Source of the DNA: Candidatus Omnitrophota bacterium
Lineage (GTDB): Bacteria; Omnitrophota; Omnitrophia; JAHJGZ01
Assembly: GCA_018823795.1 (NCBI GenBank)
Contig: JAHJGZ010000003.1
Coordinates: forward strand, 1 to 39,098
Reading direction: 5' to 3'
Length of the DNA: 39,098 bases
Shown here: positions 1 to 8,500 of the stretch, one piece after another
Position numbering within the stretch: the first letter of the stretch is position 1
Layout of the letters: each line of letters begins with the position of its first letter
Notes under the pieces: model-generated
The model's database searches: none
What the model was told of the DNA's origin: nothing
What the model saw: the letters and a program-made list of their open reading frames with translations, nothing else
Made by a program: the position numbers and the translations under genes

Positions 1-1
1 A

Positions 2-877
2 CTTTTTGAAGAGACCGGTCTTACGGTAGGCAAAGATTTCTTTTTAGCTTTTTCACCAGAACGAGTCGACCCATCAAACCCTGTTTATCATACGAGAAAT
101 ATTCCCAAAGTTATTGGTGGTATTACACCACAATGTACCCAGGTAGCAAAAATGCTTTACAGTACGGTAGTAGAACAAGTGGTTGAAGTTTCATCACCGA
201 AAACAGCTGAGATGGTTAAACTTCTTGAAAATACATTCCGGAGTGTGAATATCGGATTAGTGAATGAATTATGTCTTATGAGTAGTAAAATTGGTGTCGA
301 TATATGGGAAGTCATTGATGCTGCTGCAACGAAACCGTTTGGATTTATGCCTTTTTATCCTGGACCAGGACTTGGAGGACATTGTATTCCGATTGATCCA
401 TTTTATCTTTCCTGGAAGGCACGCATGAACGGATTTGACCCGCGGTTCATAGAACTGGCGGGCAAGATCAATTGCCACATGCCTGAGCATGTTGTCTCAA
501 AAGTACAAGATGCATTAAATCAGAGAGGAAAAGCGTTAAAAGGTGCTCATGTTTTAATTCTTGGCGTTGCCTACAAAAAAGATGTTAATGATGTGCGCGA
601 ATCACCAGCATTCGAAATTATTACAACATTAAGAAAAAAAAGCGCGCGAGTTCAATTTTCTGATCCTCTTGTGGAAAAAATTACTATCGGTAAAAAAGAG
701 ATGCCATCGGTTGCACTATCTGATGAACTACTGCAACAAACCGACGTTGCCGTTGTAGTTACTGATCACTCCACATTTGATTATGAATATATTTTGAAGA
801 ATGTTTCATTACTTGTTGATACGCGTAATGCAACAAGAAATCTCAGTAAATTTCAAAACAAAATTATTAAGATCTAA
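2..877 (+). CDS. Nucleotide-sugar dehydrogenase, WbpA-like (5' truncated by window edge)
   Basis: The reading frame is open from base 2, so the N-terminal NAD-binding part lies left of the window. The visible part holds the central and C-terminal domains of the UDP-GlcNAc/UDP-ManNAc 6-dehydrogenase family. Early on comes FSPERVDP, then KLLENTFRSVNI, then the catalytic cysteine in GPGLGGHCIPIDP (Cys codon 383-385), then the C-terminal substrate-binding segment with GVAYKKDVNDVRESP. Members oxidise the C6 hydroxyl of a UDP-sugar to a uronic acid in two NAD-dependent steps, giving precursors for capsule or O-antigen. The wording around the cysteine fits the WbpA/WecC branch better than Ugd; exact substrate is inferred. 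A new gene starts 23 bases after the stop, suggesting one operon. Confidence 0.9.
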   Translation, partial: LFEETGLTVGKDFFLAFSPERVDPSNPVYHTRNIPKVIGGITPQCTQVAKMLYSTVVEQVVEVSSPKTAEMVKLLENTFRSVNIGLVNELCLMSSKIGVDIWEVIDAAATKPFGFMPFYPGPGLGGHCIPIDPFYLSWKARMNGFDPRFIELAGKINCHMPEHVVSKVQDALNQRGKALKGAHVLILGVAYKKDVNDVRESPAFEIITTLRKKSARVQFSDPLVEKITIGKKEMPSVALSDELLQQTDVAVVVTDHSTFDYEYILKNVSLLVDTRNATRNLSKFQNKIIKI

Positions 878-900
878 ACATAGAGGAGGAAAGAGGAACA

Positions 901-2286
901 ATGAACATCTGTGTAATTGGAACAGGGTATGTGGGGCTTGTCACTGGTACCTGTCTTGCTGATTTTGGACATATCGTTACGTGTGTAGATAACAATGAAG
1001 AAAAGATAGATTCTCTTAACCGTGGTGAGATTCCTATCTATGAGATTGGACTTGATGATTTGATTAAAAGAAACACTAAAGAAAACAGGCTCTTTTTTAC
1101 AACTGATTTGAAAAAGGCGGTTGAACCTTCTCTCGTTGTTATCATTGCGGTTGGTACACCTCCTCAAGAAGATGGTAGCTCTAATCTTAACCATGTCTAT
1201 GATGTAGCGCGCGACATTGCACATCTTGTTGACGGCTATAAGGTCATTATCATAAAAAGTACCGTCCCGGTAGGAACGGGCAGAAAAGTTCAACAGTTTA
1301 TCAATGAAATATTGGAACAACGCATTTCTCCCGAATATTTAAATAGCAATCCCGACGCAAGTAGCCATAAACCGCATTATGATGTTGTTTCTAATCCTGA
1401 GTTTTTGCGTGAAGGATCGGCAATAGAGGATTTTATGCGGCCGAATCGCGTTGTTATCGGTATAGAATCCGATAGCGCCCTCGCAATTATAAAAGATTTA
1501 TATCGGCCTTTATATCTTTTTGAAACACCGATGGTCATTACCACTATTGAAACTGCGGAACTCATTAAATATGCGTCAAATGCTTTTCTTGCAACAAAGA
1601 TTTCATTCATTAATGAAATCGGACACCTGTGCGAACGATTAGGGGCCAATATCGATCATCTTGCACGGGGCGTTGGGTTGGATAATAGAATCGGACAAAA
1701 ATTTTTACACGTCAGTCCGGGATATGGTGGATCATGTTTCCCCAAAGATACCTCTGCGTTGGTCCATATTGCAAAAGATGTGGGGTGTGATCTCAAGGTT
1801 ACCTCTGCAACTATCGAAGTAAATAAGAATCAGAAGCTCATGATGATTGAGAAGATCGCAGATCTCGTCGGCGATCTTACGGCAAAGACGATTGGTATAC
1901 TCGGGCTTGCCTTTAAACCCAATACCGATGATATGCGTGAATCTGCAAGCATTACAATTATTGATGGCCTCCAGAAAAGAGGAGCTCGTATTAACGTGTT
2001 CGACCCGGTTGCAATGGATGAAGCAAAAAAAGTGTTGCATAATGTAACCTATGCCAAAAGCGCATATGATGCGGTGAAAGGGGCCGATGCATTGGTCCTT
2101 CTTACTGAATGGAATGAATTCCGCTATCTTGATCTTTTACGTATTAAGAAATTATTAAAACAACCACTTTTTATTGATTTGCGAAATGTATATGAACCTG
2201 AACGTATTAAACGTCTCGGTTTTGATTATGTTTCTCTTGGCAGGGGCAGCGTTCGATCCAATGAAAAAGTAAATAGCAAGCAATAA
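901..2286 (+). CDS. ugd: UDP-glucose 6-dehydrogenase
   Basis: 461 residues, the usual length. It converts UDP-glucose to UDP-glucuronate with two NAD+ in the cytoplasm. The N-terminus carries the Rossmann motif GTGYVGLVTG. Further along are KSTVPVGTG, SNPEFLREGSA, the catalytic lysine region ELIKYASNAFLATK (Lys223) and the nucleophilic cysteine in GGSCFPKD (Cys279). The C-terminal domain contains GLAFKPNTDDMRESAS. The ATG is preceded by a strong Shine-Dalgarno (gaggagga, 883-890), which decides the start. It sits between two other nucleotide-sugar genes, and its product UDP-glucuronate is the natural substrate of the epimerase-like enzyme encoded next. A roughly 20-residue stretch before residue 160 (ending in PDASSHKPHYD) looks like a lineage-specific insertion. 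Confidence 0.95.
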   Translation: MNICVIGTGYVGLVTGTCLADFGHIVTCVDNNEEKIDSLNRGEIPIYEIGLDDLIKRNTKENRLFFTTDLKKAVEPSLVVIIAVGTPPQEDGSSNLNHVYDVARDIAHLVDGYKVIIIKSTVPVGTGRKVQQFINEILEQRISPEYLNSNPDASSHKPHYDVVSNPEFLREGSAIEDFMRPNRVVIGIESDSALAIIKDLYRPLYLFETPMVITTIETAELIKYASNAFLATKISFINEIGHLCERLGANIDHLARGVGLDNRIGQKFLHVSPGYGGSCFPKDTSALVHIAKDVGCDLKVTSATIEVNKNQKLMMIEKIADLVGDLTAKTIGILGLAFKPNTDDMRESASITIIDGLQKRGARINVFDPVAMDEAKKVLHNVTYAKSAYDAVKGADALVLLTEWNEFRYLDLLRIKKLLKQPLFIDLRNVYEPERIKRLGFDYVSLGRGSVRSNEKVNSKQ

Positions 2287-2294
2287 AGGGGCGA

Positions 2295-3266
2295 ATGATG
2301 AAGCGAATATTGTTGACCGGAGCGGCCGGCTTTGTCGGTTGGAAGACCGCCGAGGCATTGCTTGATAAAAAGTATACGGTCGTAGGAATTGACAATATTA
2401 ATGATTACTATGATATTTCTCTTAAACACCACCGGCTGCAGCAACTCAAAAAGCATGCTAACTTTACCTTTCATAAAATAGATATTGAAAATACTGCTCG
2501 CCTAAAGAACCTTTTCAAAAAATATACCTTTGATGCAGTCATTAATTTGGCAGCTCGAGCCGGGGTACGGTATAGTATTGAAAATCCCTTTGTATATTTT
2601 TCAACAAATACCCAGGGGACAGTCAATCTGCTTGAGCTATGTAAGCGGCACAAAGTTAAGAAGTTTGTTATGGCTTCGACCTCATCACTGTATGCCGGCC
2701 AAAAGATGCCGTTTAAAGAAACACTACCAGTCAATACCCCCATTTCACCTTATGCAGCAAGTAAAAAAGGGGCTGAGGTGACGGCGTATACCTATCACTA
2801 TTTATATGGTATCGACGTGACTATTATCCGCTATTTTACGGTCTATGGACCTGCAGGAAGACCTGATATGAGTATTTTTCGGTTTATAAAGTGGATTCAT
2901 GAAGGTGAGCCAGTAGAAGTTTTTGGCAGCGGTAAGCAAAGTCGTGATTTTACCTATGTTGATGACATTGCACAGGGTACGGTCAAAGCATTAAGACCAG
3001 TCGGTTTTAAGATTATTAATTTAGGAGGGAATAAACCGTATACGTTAAATCACGTTATTCGATTAATTGAGAAAAAATTGAACAAAAGGGCATGGATTAA
3101 GCGATTGCCGCCACAAAAAGCCGATATTAAAGCAACGTGGGCTGATATTAAAGCAGCAAAAAAGTATCTTGCGTGGTCACCAAAAGTGAGCCTTGAAGAG
3201 GGTGTCGGAAAAGCAATCGAATGGTATAAAGAAAATAAAAAATGGGTGAAGAATATAACGCTATAG
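2295..3266 (+). CDS. NAD-dependent epimerase, UDP-glucuronate 4-epimerase-like
   Basis: 323-residue extended short-chain dehydrogenase/reductase. The Rossmann motif GAAGFVG is at the N-terminus, followed by IDNINDYYD and LKHHRLQQL, wording typical of UDP-glucuronate 4-epimerases (CapI/GAE group). The catalytic Tyr153-x3-Lys157 lies in SPYAASKKG, with the Ser/Thr of ASTSSLYA ahead of it. GRPDMSIFRF and SRDFTYVDDI complete the family pattern. It would convert UDP-glucuronate to UDP-galacturonate for envelope polysaccharide. Only 8 bases separate it from ugd, so it is very probably co-transcribed. ATG codons at 2295 and 2298 are both possible; an aaggggcg Shine-Dalgarno (2286-2293) sits better for 2298. 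Galacturonate specificity is inferred from neighbours and wording. Confidence 0.88.
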   Translation: MMKRILLTGAAGFVGWKTAEALLDKKYTVVGIDNINDYYDISLKHHRLQQLKKHANFTFHKIDIENTARLKNLFKKYTFDAVINLAARAGVRYSIENPFVYFSTNTQGTVNLLELCKRHKVKKFVMASTSSLYAGQKMPFKETLPVNTPISPYAASKKGAEVTAYTYHYLYGIDVTIIRYFTVYGPAGRPDMSIFRFIKWIHEGEPVEVFGSGKQSRDFTYVDDIAQGTVKALRPVGFKIINLGGNKPYTLNHVIRLIEKKLNKRAWIKRLPPQKADIKATWADIKAAKKYLAWSPKVSLEEGVGKAIEWYKENKKWVKNITL

Positions 3267-3418
3267 CTCGGCTTGATGCCCAAATCCTCCATCGAGAAAA
3301 ACATTCTAACCACTTACTGCTAAAAATGTTCTAAGTTATTACCTACCTGATTCAATATATAGTTCCAATACCGGCATTAATGTAGTTAAAAGGTCATTAT
3401 TTTGTAGGTGTTAAAAAT

Positions 3419-3447
3419 TTGACAGAGCATTTGACATGGAGTATACT
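3419..3447 (+). promoter_or_regulatory. Sigma-70-type promoter of the response regulator gene
   Basis: A perfect -35 hexamer TTGACA (3419-3424), a 17-base spacer and TATACT (3442-3447, 5 of 6 to consensus) predict a start near 3454 and a leader of about 50 bases. A second TTGACA at 3431-3436 lies within the spacer. This separates the regulator from the sugar operon upstream. Confidence 0.7.
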
Positions 3448-3448
3448 T

Positions 3449-3466
3449 TTGTCAGGATAGTGACAA
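3449..3466 (+). promoter_or_regulatory. Candidate operator: TTGTCA-N6-TGACAA dyad over the predicted start point
   Basis: A perfect 6-base inverted repeat with a 6-base spacer covers the predicted transcription start. Two further TGACA half-sites (3420-3424 and 3432-3436) lie in the promoter, giving four half-sites in about 46 bases. Position suggests repression, possibly autoregulation; the bound protein is unknown. Confidence 0.4.
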
Positions 3467-3502
3467 GGCCAATTATGGTGTTTTAAGGGCAGGAGAAATC
3501 GT

Positions 3503-4879
3503 ATGCAGAAAAGATACTTAGAAAAGGTTCTTATTATTGATGATGACAAGGAATATTGCGAAATTTTAGAGAATACGCTTACGGTGGAAGGTTTTCGGGT
3601 AGAGTCAGTTTACAATGGTGAAGAAGGTCTTCTGCGTGTACAGGAGAGGCAATATACGGTGGTGATTCTTGACCTTACACTGCCGGATATTAGTGGCATG
3701 CAAATTCTTAAACGTATTAAAGAGATAAATCCGACGATGCAAGTGATTATCGTTACGGCATCTGATACCGTTGGTTCTGCAATTGAATCACTGAAGGCGG
3801 GAGCATTTAACTTTATTACAAAGCCTATCATGTTTGATGATGTGGTAGTCGCAATAAAAAAAGCCATTCAGTATAGAGAAAAAACAAAGCAGTCGGCACA
3901 GGATCTGCTGGAAAAGGAAGGAAAGGTATTAATTGGCTGCAGTGAGCCGATGGAGGAGATTTCGCGTATTATTGCAAAAGTTGCGCCGACCGACACTACG
4001 ATACTCATCACTGGCGAGAGCGGAACAGGGAAGGAGATTATTGCACATCGTATTTATAAAAGTAGTAAGCGGAAAAATAAACCTTTTGTCAAGATTAGTT
4101 GTGCGGCACTTCCGGAAACATTACTTGAAAGTGAACTTTTTGGCTACTTGAAGGGGGCATTTACTGGCGCGACCTCACAGAAAAAGGGCCTTTTTGAAGT
4201 AGCTCAAGGCGGTACACTTTTTCTTGATGAAATAAGTGAAGTTTCACCGACTATCCAAGCAAAATTGCTTCGGGCATTACAGGAGCGGGAAATAAAGCCG
4301 CTCGGCGGGACACAGGATGTTCCTATTGATGTACGATTTATTGCAGCAACCAATAAGGAACTTAAAGAAGAAATAACACAAAAAAAATTTCGTGAAGATT
4401 TATATTATCGACTGAATGTTATTACCATTACGACGCCACCGCTGCGGGAACGGAAGGATGATATTCCGCTTTTAGTTGAACACTTTATTAAAAAATACAA
4501 ACCGACCAAAATTAAAGAGCTAAAAAGAGTTGAACAAACAGTTCTTGATTGCTTTGCTCAATATCATTGGCCCGGTAATATACGAGAATTAGAAAATGTT
4601 ATTGAACGGGCGATCATTTTAGGCGTTGGTGATACAATTAGTATTAGTGACATACCTGAACGCCTGCGAAAAGCTGACGGCTCATATGTGCCAACGATAA
4701 AAAGAGAAACCGATTCTCCCGATATCCCAGCCCTTGATGATGCGGTGATAACGCTCGAAAGAAATCTTATTACGCGTGCATTGGAAAAGAGTAATGGCGT
4801 TGTCAGTGCCGCAGCAAAACTTCTGCATATTAAGCGTACTACCCTCATTGCAAAAATGAAAAAACTCGATCTGAAATAA
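3503..4879 (+). CDS. Sigma-54-dependent response regulator (NtrC family)
   Basis: 458 residues with the classical three-part layout. The receiver domain (about 1-120) has the acidic pocket IIDDD and phospho-acceptor Asp57 in VILDLTLPD, plus the conserved lysine in FITKPI. The central AAA+ domain (about 145-380) has Walker A GESGTGKE (Gly171-Glu178), the sigma-54 contact loop GAFTGA (218-223), Walker B GTLFLDEIS and the arginine-finger segment. The C-terminus is a Fis-type helix-turn-helix (about 430-455, AAAKLLHIKRTTL). It should activate sigma-54 promoters after phosphorylation by a sensor kinase. No kinase gene is in the window, so the partner is elsewhere. It has its own promoter and dyad. 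Whether it acts on the adjacent giant gene is unknown; I saw no convincing -24/-12 promoter there. Confidence 0.95.
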   Translation: MQKRYLEKVLIIDDDKEYCEILENTLTVEGFRVESVYNGEEGLLRVQERQYTVVILDLTLPDISGMQILKRIKEINPTMQVIIVTASDTVGSAIESLKAGAFNFITKPIMFDDVVVAIKKAIQYREKTKQSAQDLLEKEGKVLIGCSEPMEEISRIIAKVAPTDTTILITGESGTGKEIIAHRIYKSSKRKNKPFVKISCAALPETLLESELFGYLKGAFTGATSQKKGLFEVAQGGTLFLDEISEVSPTIQAKLLRALQEREIKPLGGTQDVPIDVRFIAATNKELKEEITQKKFREDLYYRLNVITITTPPLRERKDDIPLLVEHFIKKYKPTKIKELKRVEQTVLDCFAQYHWPGNIRELENVIERAIILGVGDTISISDIPERLRKADGSYVPTIKRETDSPDIPALDDAVITLERNLITRALEKSNGVVSAAAKLLHIKRTTLIAKMKKLDLK

Positions 4880-5105
4880 CTTTTCCGTATGTTTTCATCC
4901 TGCGTATAAATACGATCCGGTACTACTTCACATCACACAAAATTTACTATAACTCATAAGACATTGCTATACAATAATTTACATGAGTAATTATTTTTAG
5001 TGGGCCCTTGAAATTTAATGCAAAATGGGGTATATTTTAGTTAATCTAATAGCCTATAGAATAAAGAGTTACATCACACCTCAAATTACCAAATATTCAG
5101 TTGTT
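4880..5105. other. AT-rich intergenic stretch, first part of the giant gene's control region
   Basis: About 225 bases after the response regulator without a credible gene, RNA gene or clear terminator. It becomes steadily more AT-rich toward the promoter and aptamer that follow. Confidence 0.5.
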
Positions 5106-5121
5106 AGTGATTTTTTTCACA
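5106..5121. promoter_or_regulatory. CRP/FNR-like half-palindrome GTGA-N6-TCAC
   Basis: AGTGA-N6-TCACA matches the CRP consensus TGTGA-N6-TCACA at 9 of 10 fixed positions. Its centre is near -58 relative to the start inferred for the giant gene, close to a class I activator position. The spacer is a T-run, so chance in AT-rich DNA is a real alternative. Confidence 0.25.
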
Positions 5122-5136
5122 TAGTTATTAAATAGA

Positions 5137-5164
5137 TTTATAAAGATATAAAAATAGTTAAAAT
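5137..5164 (+). promoter_or_regulatory. Weak candidate promoter for the riboswitch-led giant gene
   Basis: TTTATA (5137-5142), a 16-base spacer and TAAAAT (5159-5164) would start RNA near 5171, just before the aptamer. The -35 is poor. It is proposed mainly because of its position. Confidence 0.3.
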
Positions 5165-5173
5165 ATAGACTTG

Positions 5174-5276
5174 TACAGTTATTAACGGGGCAAACTTATC
5201 GAAAGATAAGGACGCAAAACTAGAGGGTCTACATGAGCACATGATTTAGCGAACCTGTCTGCTGGCAGGTAACGTG
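5174..5276 (+). promoter_or_regulatory. Cyclic di-GMP-I (GEMM) riboswitch aptamer
   Basis: The sequence shows the GEMM-I core in order: GGGGCAAAC (5187-5195), a hairpin CTTATC-GAAA-GATAAG (5195-5210) with the characteristic GAAA tetraloop, GGACGCAAA (5210-5218), then AGGGTCTA (5224-5231). The 3' half GCTGGCAGGTAACG (5261-5274) occupies the place of the conserved 3' strand. A closing stem is possible between GTTA (near 5178) and TAAC (near 5270). This class binds cyclic di-GMP and controls genes for motility, surface life and extracellular proteins. Here it leads a giant gene, with a terminator between. The 5' core is very close to the family; the P3 arm is unusual because it contains half of a long palindrome. 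Confidence 0.85.
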
Positions 5277-5291
5277 AAGCTAAATCATGTG
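5238..5291 (+). promoter_or_regulatory. Candidate expression-platform stem competing with the aptamer
   Basis: CACATGATTTAGC (5238-5250), inside the aptamer, is perfectly complementary over 13 bases to GCTAAATCATGTG (5279-5291), just beyond its 3' edge. Between them lies ACCTG/CAGGT (5253-5257/5266-5270). Forming the long stem may rearrange the 3' side of the aptamer, as expected for a switch. It could also be an ordinary P3 extension or an inserted palindrome. Confidence 0.5.
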
Positions 5292-5298
5292 TGCGAAT

Positions 5299-5333
5299 GT
5301 ATCCCGTACAATGCTCAGCATTGTACGGGATAC
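5299..5333 (+). repeat. Perfect 16-bp palindromic hairpin between aptamer and terminator
   Basis: GTATCCCGTACAATGC (5299-5314) and its exact complement (5318-5333) flank a 3-base loop. No T-tract follows, so it is not itself a standard terminator. Its outer ATCCCGT/ACGGGAT arms recur at 5451-5457/5504-5510. Confidence 0.8.
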
Positions 5334-5351
5334 AATTCAGATTCGTACGAC

Positions 5352-5398
5352 AGCCAGTTGCAAACAAAGACAGTTGTTTGTAGCTGGCTTATTTTTTA
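5352..5398 (+). terminator. Rho-independent terminator in the leader of the giant gene
   Basis: A 16-bp stem (5352-5367 with 5374-5389, only two G-T wobbles) closes a 6-base loop and runs directly into TTATTTTTT (5389-5397). It lies after the riboswitch and before the giant gene, so it can act as the off-state of a cyclic-di-GMP switch. Confidence 0.8.
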
Positions 5399-5402
5399 AT
5401 GA

Positions 5403-5510
5403 GCCCATAATTTAGCGAATGAAACGAAGCTAAATTATATGGGCGAATTAATCCCGTCGAGAGTTGCAAAATTGGTACAAAGAATTTTGCAACTGCTTTC
5501 GAGACGGGAT
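5403..5510. repeat. Second copy of a two-part palindromic unit, just before the giant gene
   Basis: Palindrome 1: GCCCATAATTTAGC (5403-5416) with GCTAAATTATATGGGC (5429-5444), one 2-base bulge. Palindrome 2: outer ATCCCGTC/GACGGGAT (5451-5458/5503-5510) and inner 12-bp AGTTGCAAAATT (5462-5473) with its complement (5483-5494). The order ATTTAGCGAA...GAAGCTAAAT, GCGAAT, ATCCCGT...ACGGGAT repeats the layout at 5242-5330. It ends 14 bases before the ATG at 5524 and may affect translation. Confidence 0.75.
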
Positions 5511-5523
5511 AGACGTTGTGATA

Positions 5524-8500
5524 ATGGCAAAATACGCTATGAAAAATTCAATATTTAAAATACTATCACTAACCATTGCAATTATCTTTACCGCCAATAC
5601 CATTGCTTTCTCTGCACCGGATTTTATTTATCGTATACGTATTCCCGAAAAATATGGAAAGGTGAAAGAACGGTGGAAGAGTGATAATGAAGACAAACAA
5701 GATAAAGCAAATCGCACCATTATTGTAGTCGAAGATGCACACGAAAATTTTACTGCACAAAAGAACATTTCCGAAATAATCCACACCCTTATCCCACAAT
5801 GTGATGAAAAAAATGTCGTTGTCGGTGTTGAAGGAGGACGAGACGAAATTTCTCTTTCACAGCTTAGCGCATATCCAATAGCCGATATCAGGGGGAAAGT
5901 ATCTGAAGAGATGATGAAGAAGGGATACTTTACTGGTGCAGAACACGCTGCGATTACTTCTCGTTATCCGCTCTTACTCTATGGCGTTGAGGATGAAAAA
6001 CTCTTTAAGAAGGATTTTAAAGCATTTCATACCATCAACACGTATAAACCTCAGTTAGAAAATATGTTTGCTCACATCGAAGACACTATGGAGACTCTTA
6101 AGAATAGAATGTACAACAAAGAGCTTATGCTCTGTGATGTATCGTATGAACGCTATTGCAACGGGGAGGAGTCGTTTGATGAATCCTTTCAGTATATAGG
6201 CGAACTATGGAAGGAGCATAATGGCGACTTTTCCTCATTTCCACAGATTGAATTGTGTAAAGAGATTGCGGTGATGCAATCACTCTCATCAAAGGATGCA
6301 TTATCTATTGAGCGAAAATACGCTCTTCTCGATGTGTATGCGTTAGATGCGGAGCTGCGGAGAATGTTTTATGAAGTTAAAAAAATACTCGCTCACAGCG
6401 ATGATGAGCTGAAACTGATAGAAATTAACGATGTATGTAATCGTGTACGAAAACTATTAAGCCTTGAAGCACAGCGGAAAGATGCTGAGGCGCAAGTACT
6501 GTCACAAATAACCGAAGAATATCCTCGGCTCTTACAGAGATTAGAAATGTTTAAGGAGAAGTATATCGTCGATAGCAAAAAAGAAAATTATGCCGTTGAT
6601 AGTGATTTGATGAAGAAAACAATAGGCATGGCACAGGAGTTTTATACCCTTGCACAACAACGTGAAGAAGCCATGGTGGATAATCTTTTGAAACGAATGG
6701 ATACCAAAGATAAAACGTACGGCGTTCTTGTTGCGGGAGGGTATCACTCACCGGGGATTACGAATATTCTCAGAGAGAAAAATATTTCGTATCTTACTAT
6801 CCGTCCTCATATCGGTGAATTATCAGAAAAAACAGGTTTCATGGATCGTATGATGGGACGCCTTATGCCTATTGCTCCTCATATGACCAGTTATATACAT
6901 ACGAGTTATATGAGTGGACTTTTAGAAATGCTCTGTGGACGATTGGGTAAAGAAAAAGTGCTCAGCCTTTTTGATGATGAATGGACAAAAAAAGTAGGGG
7001 ATAATCCGGATGCCGCATCACTTCTTTTACTGATGAAAGATAATCCCAATATATCGACTGATATTCAGAAGAAAGCACCATTCATTCATCAGGCTGCTCA
7101 AGAAATTGCAGGTATGATACTACAAGAAGCGACAGAAGGAAAAGATAGAGATAGTATTATTAAGCGTGTCAAAGAAATCGCTGAAGAAGAAAAAATAGTA
7201 GATGGACTCATAAGTATTTTCGATACGGTATCATCTTTTGCTCATGACATACCTAATTATGATCAGGATTATTCTCCTGTTGAGCAGGCAATAATAAAGA
7301 ATAATTTACTGAGTCTGATACGGGTAAACTATTTAAAAATGATTAGCAGCCTTAGGCCACAGGGACAAAAGGGTCGGTTAGGCCGGAGTCTGTATGTAGG
7401 TTCAGGCCCTGATTATGTGACTAATTTTATTATATCGGGTGGGGCTCGAGAAACACTGTTTGTTGATAAGCTTCCATTTGAATCAAAAGTTATTTTGTCG
7501 CCAGAGGATTTACAGTCATATAAAGAGGAATACTTAAAGATTAAATACACGGGAACCTATATAAAGACGACCGAACTCAAGGGGTCAGTCGGAGCAAAAC
7601 GCTATTTGTTATGGGAACTTGAAGCAATGGGTGCACAGCGTTCTGATGAGATTGAGAAAAATATCGTCTTTGATGCAGAGCAGGGGGCCTATCGCATTCG
7701 TTTTAGATTCCCGGGCGACGTTCAAGAACACTGCATTTTCTATTATGAAATGAGAGATGCTTCTGAAGAGGAAAATTATTCACATCTATTGATTGATTCG
7801 ATTCAAAAAGGCATTGATTGCTACATTCGAAAGGGTGGAGATGCCCTCATTATTCCCCGTGCGATACTTGACAGGATAGCTCATTCGTTAAATGATGGAA
7901 GTGCGATATATTCTGACAATGTTGTAATAAAGAATTTCTTTTTACAATATCCACGTATACGACTTCTCGATAATACAGAGATAAAACAGGTAAGAAACTT
8001 TGAAAAGCAACATGCAATTGAATTTGGTTATACGAATGCTCTTGTGCTTGTAGTAGATAAGGATGCCGAACAAGAACCAGGAAGGGGGGAGCAGACCCAT
8101 TCAGCTATTGAAAAAAAAGATCGGCTCCGTGCAATCACTGCTACCTATCAAAGCGGTTTCATTAGTGAATATGTCAAAGATGAAAATACTTTTCATGAAG
8201 TTCGTTCATGGGATGTCCGTTCTCAGGAAAAAGTTGCTGTGGACGTGAGGGTAAAACAAAAAGATGAATTGCTGTTTTATTTTTCACGTATTGACGGCTT
8301 AGTCGTTCATGACAATGTGCGTGATAACGATGTGCTCGCTGCCTATTATGCATTTAAAACATGCTCTGGCATCTTTTTTAAAGGAGAAAAAAAAGGGAAA
8401 ACAGTTCTAGGGTATGCACAACTCCGCGATCTTGATGAGGTGCCGAAGGCGCTATATGAAGACTCACAATTTTTAAATACGAAAACTGATTGCGTTTTAC

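Noticed and set aside
5299-5333. The perfect 16-bp hairpin as a terminator
   Set aside because: No T-tract follows; the hairpin at 5352-5389 with TTATTTTTT is the better terminator.
5464-5523. TTG at 5464 as start of the giant gene
   Set aside because: It lies inside a 12-bp hairpin arm and adds residues ahead of a clear signal peptide; ATG 5524 or 5539 is more plausible.
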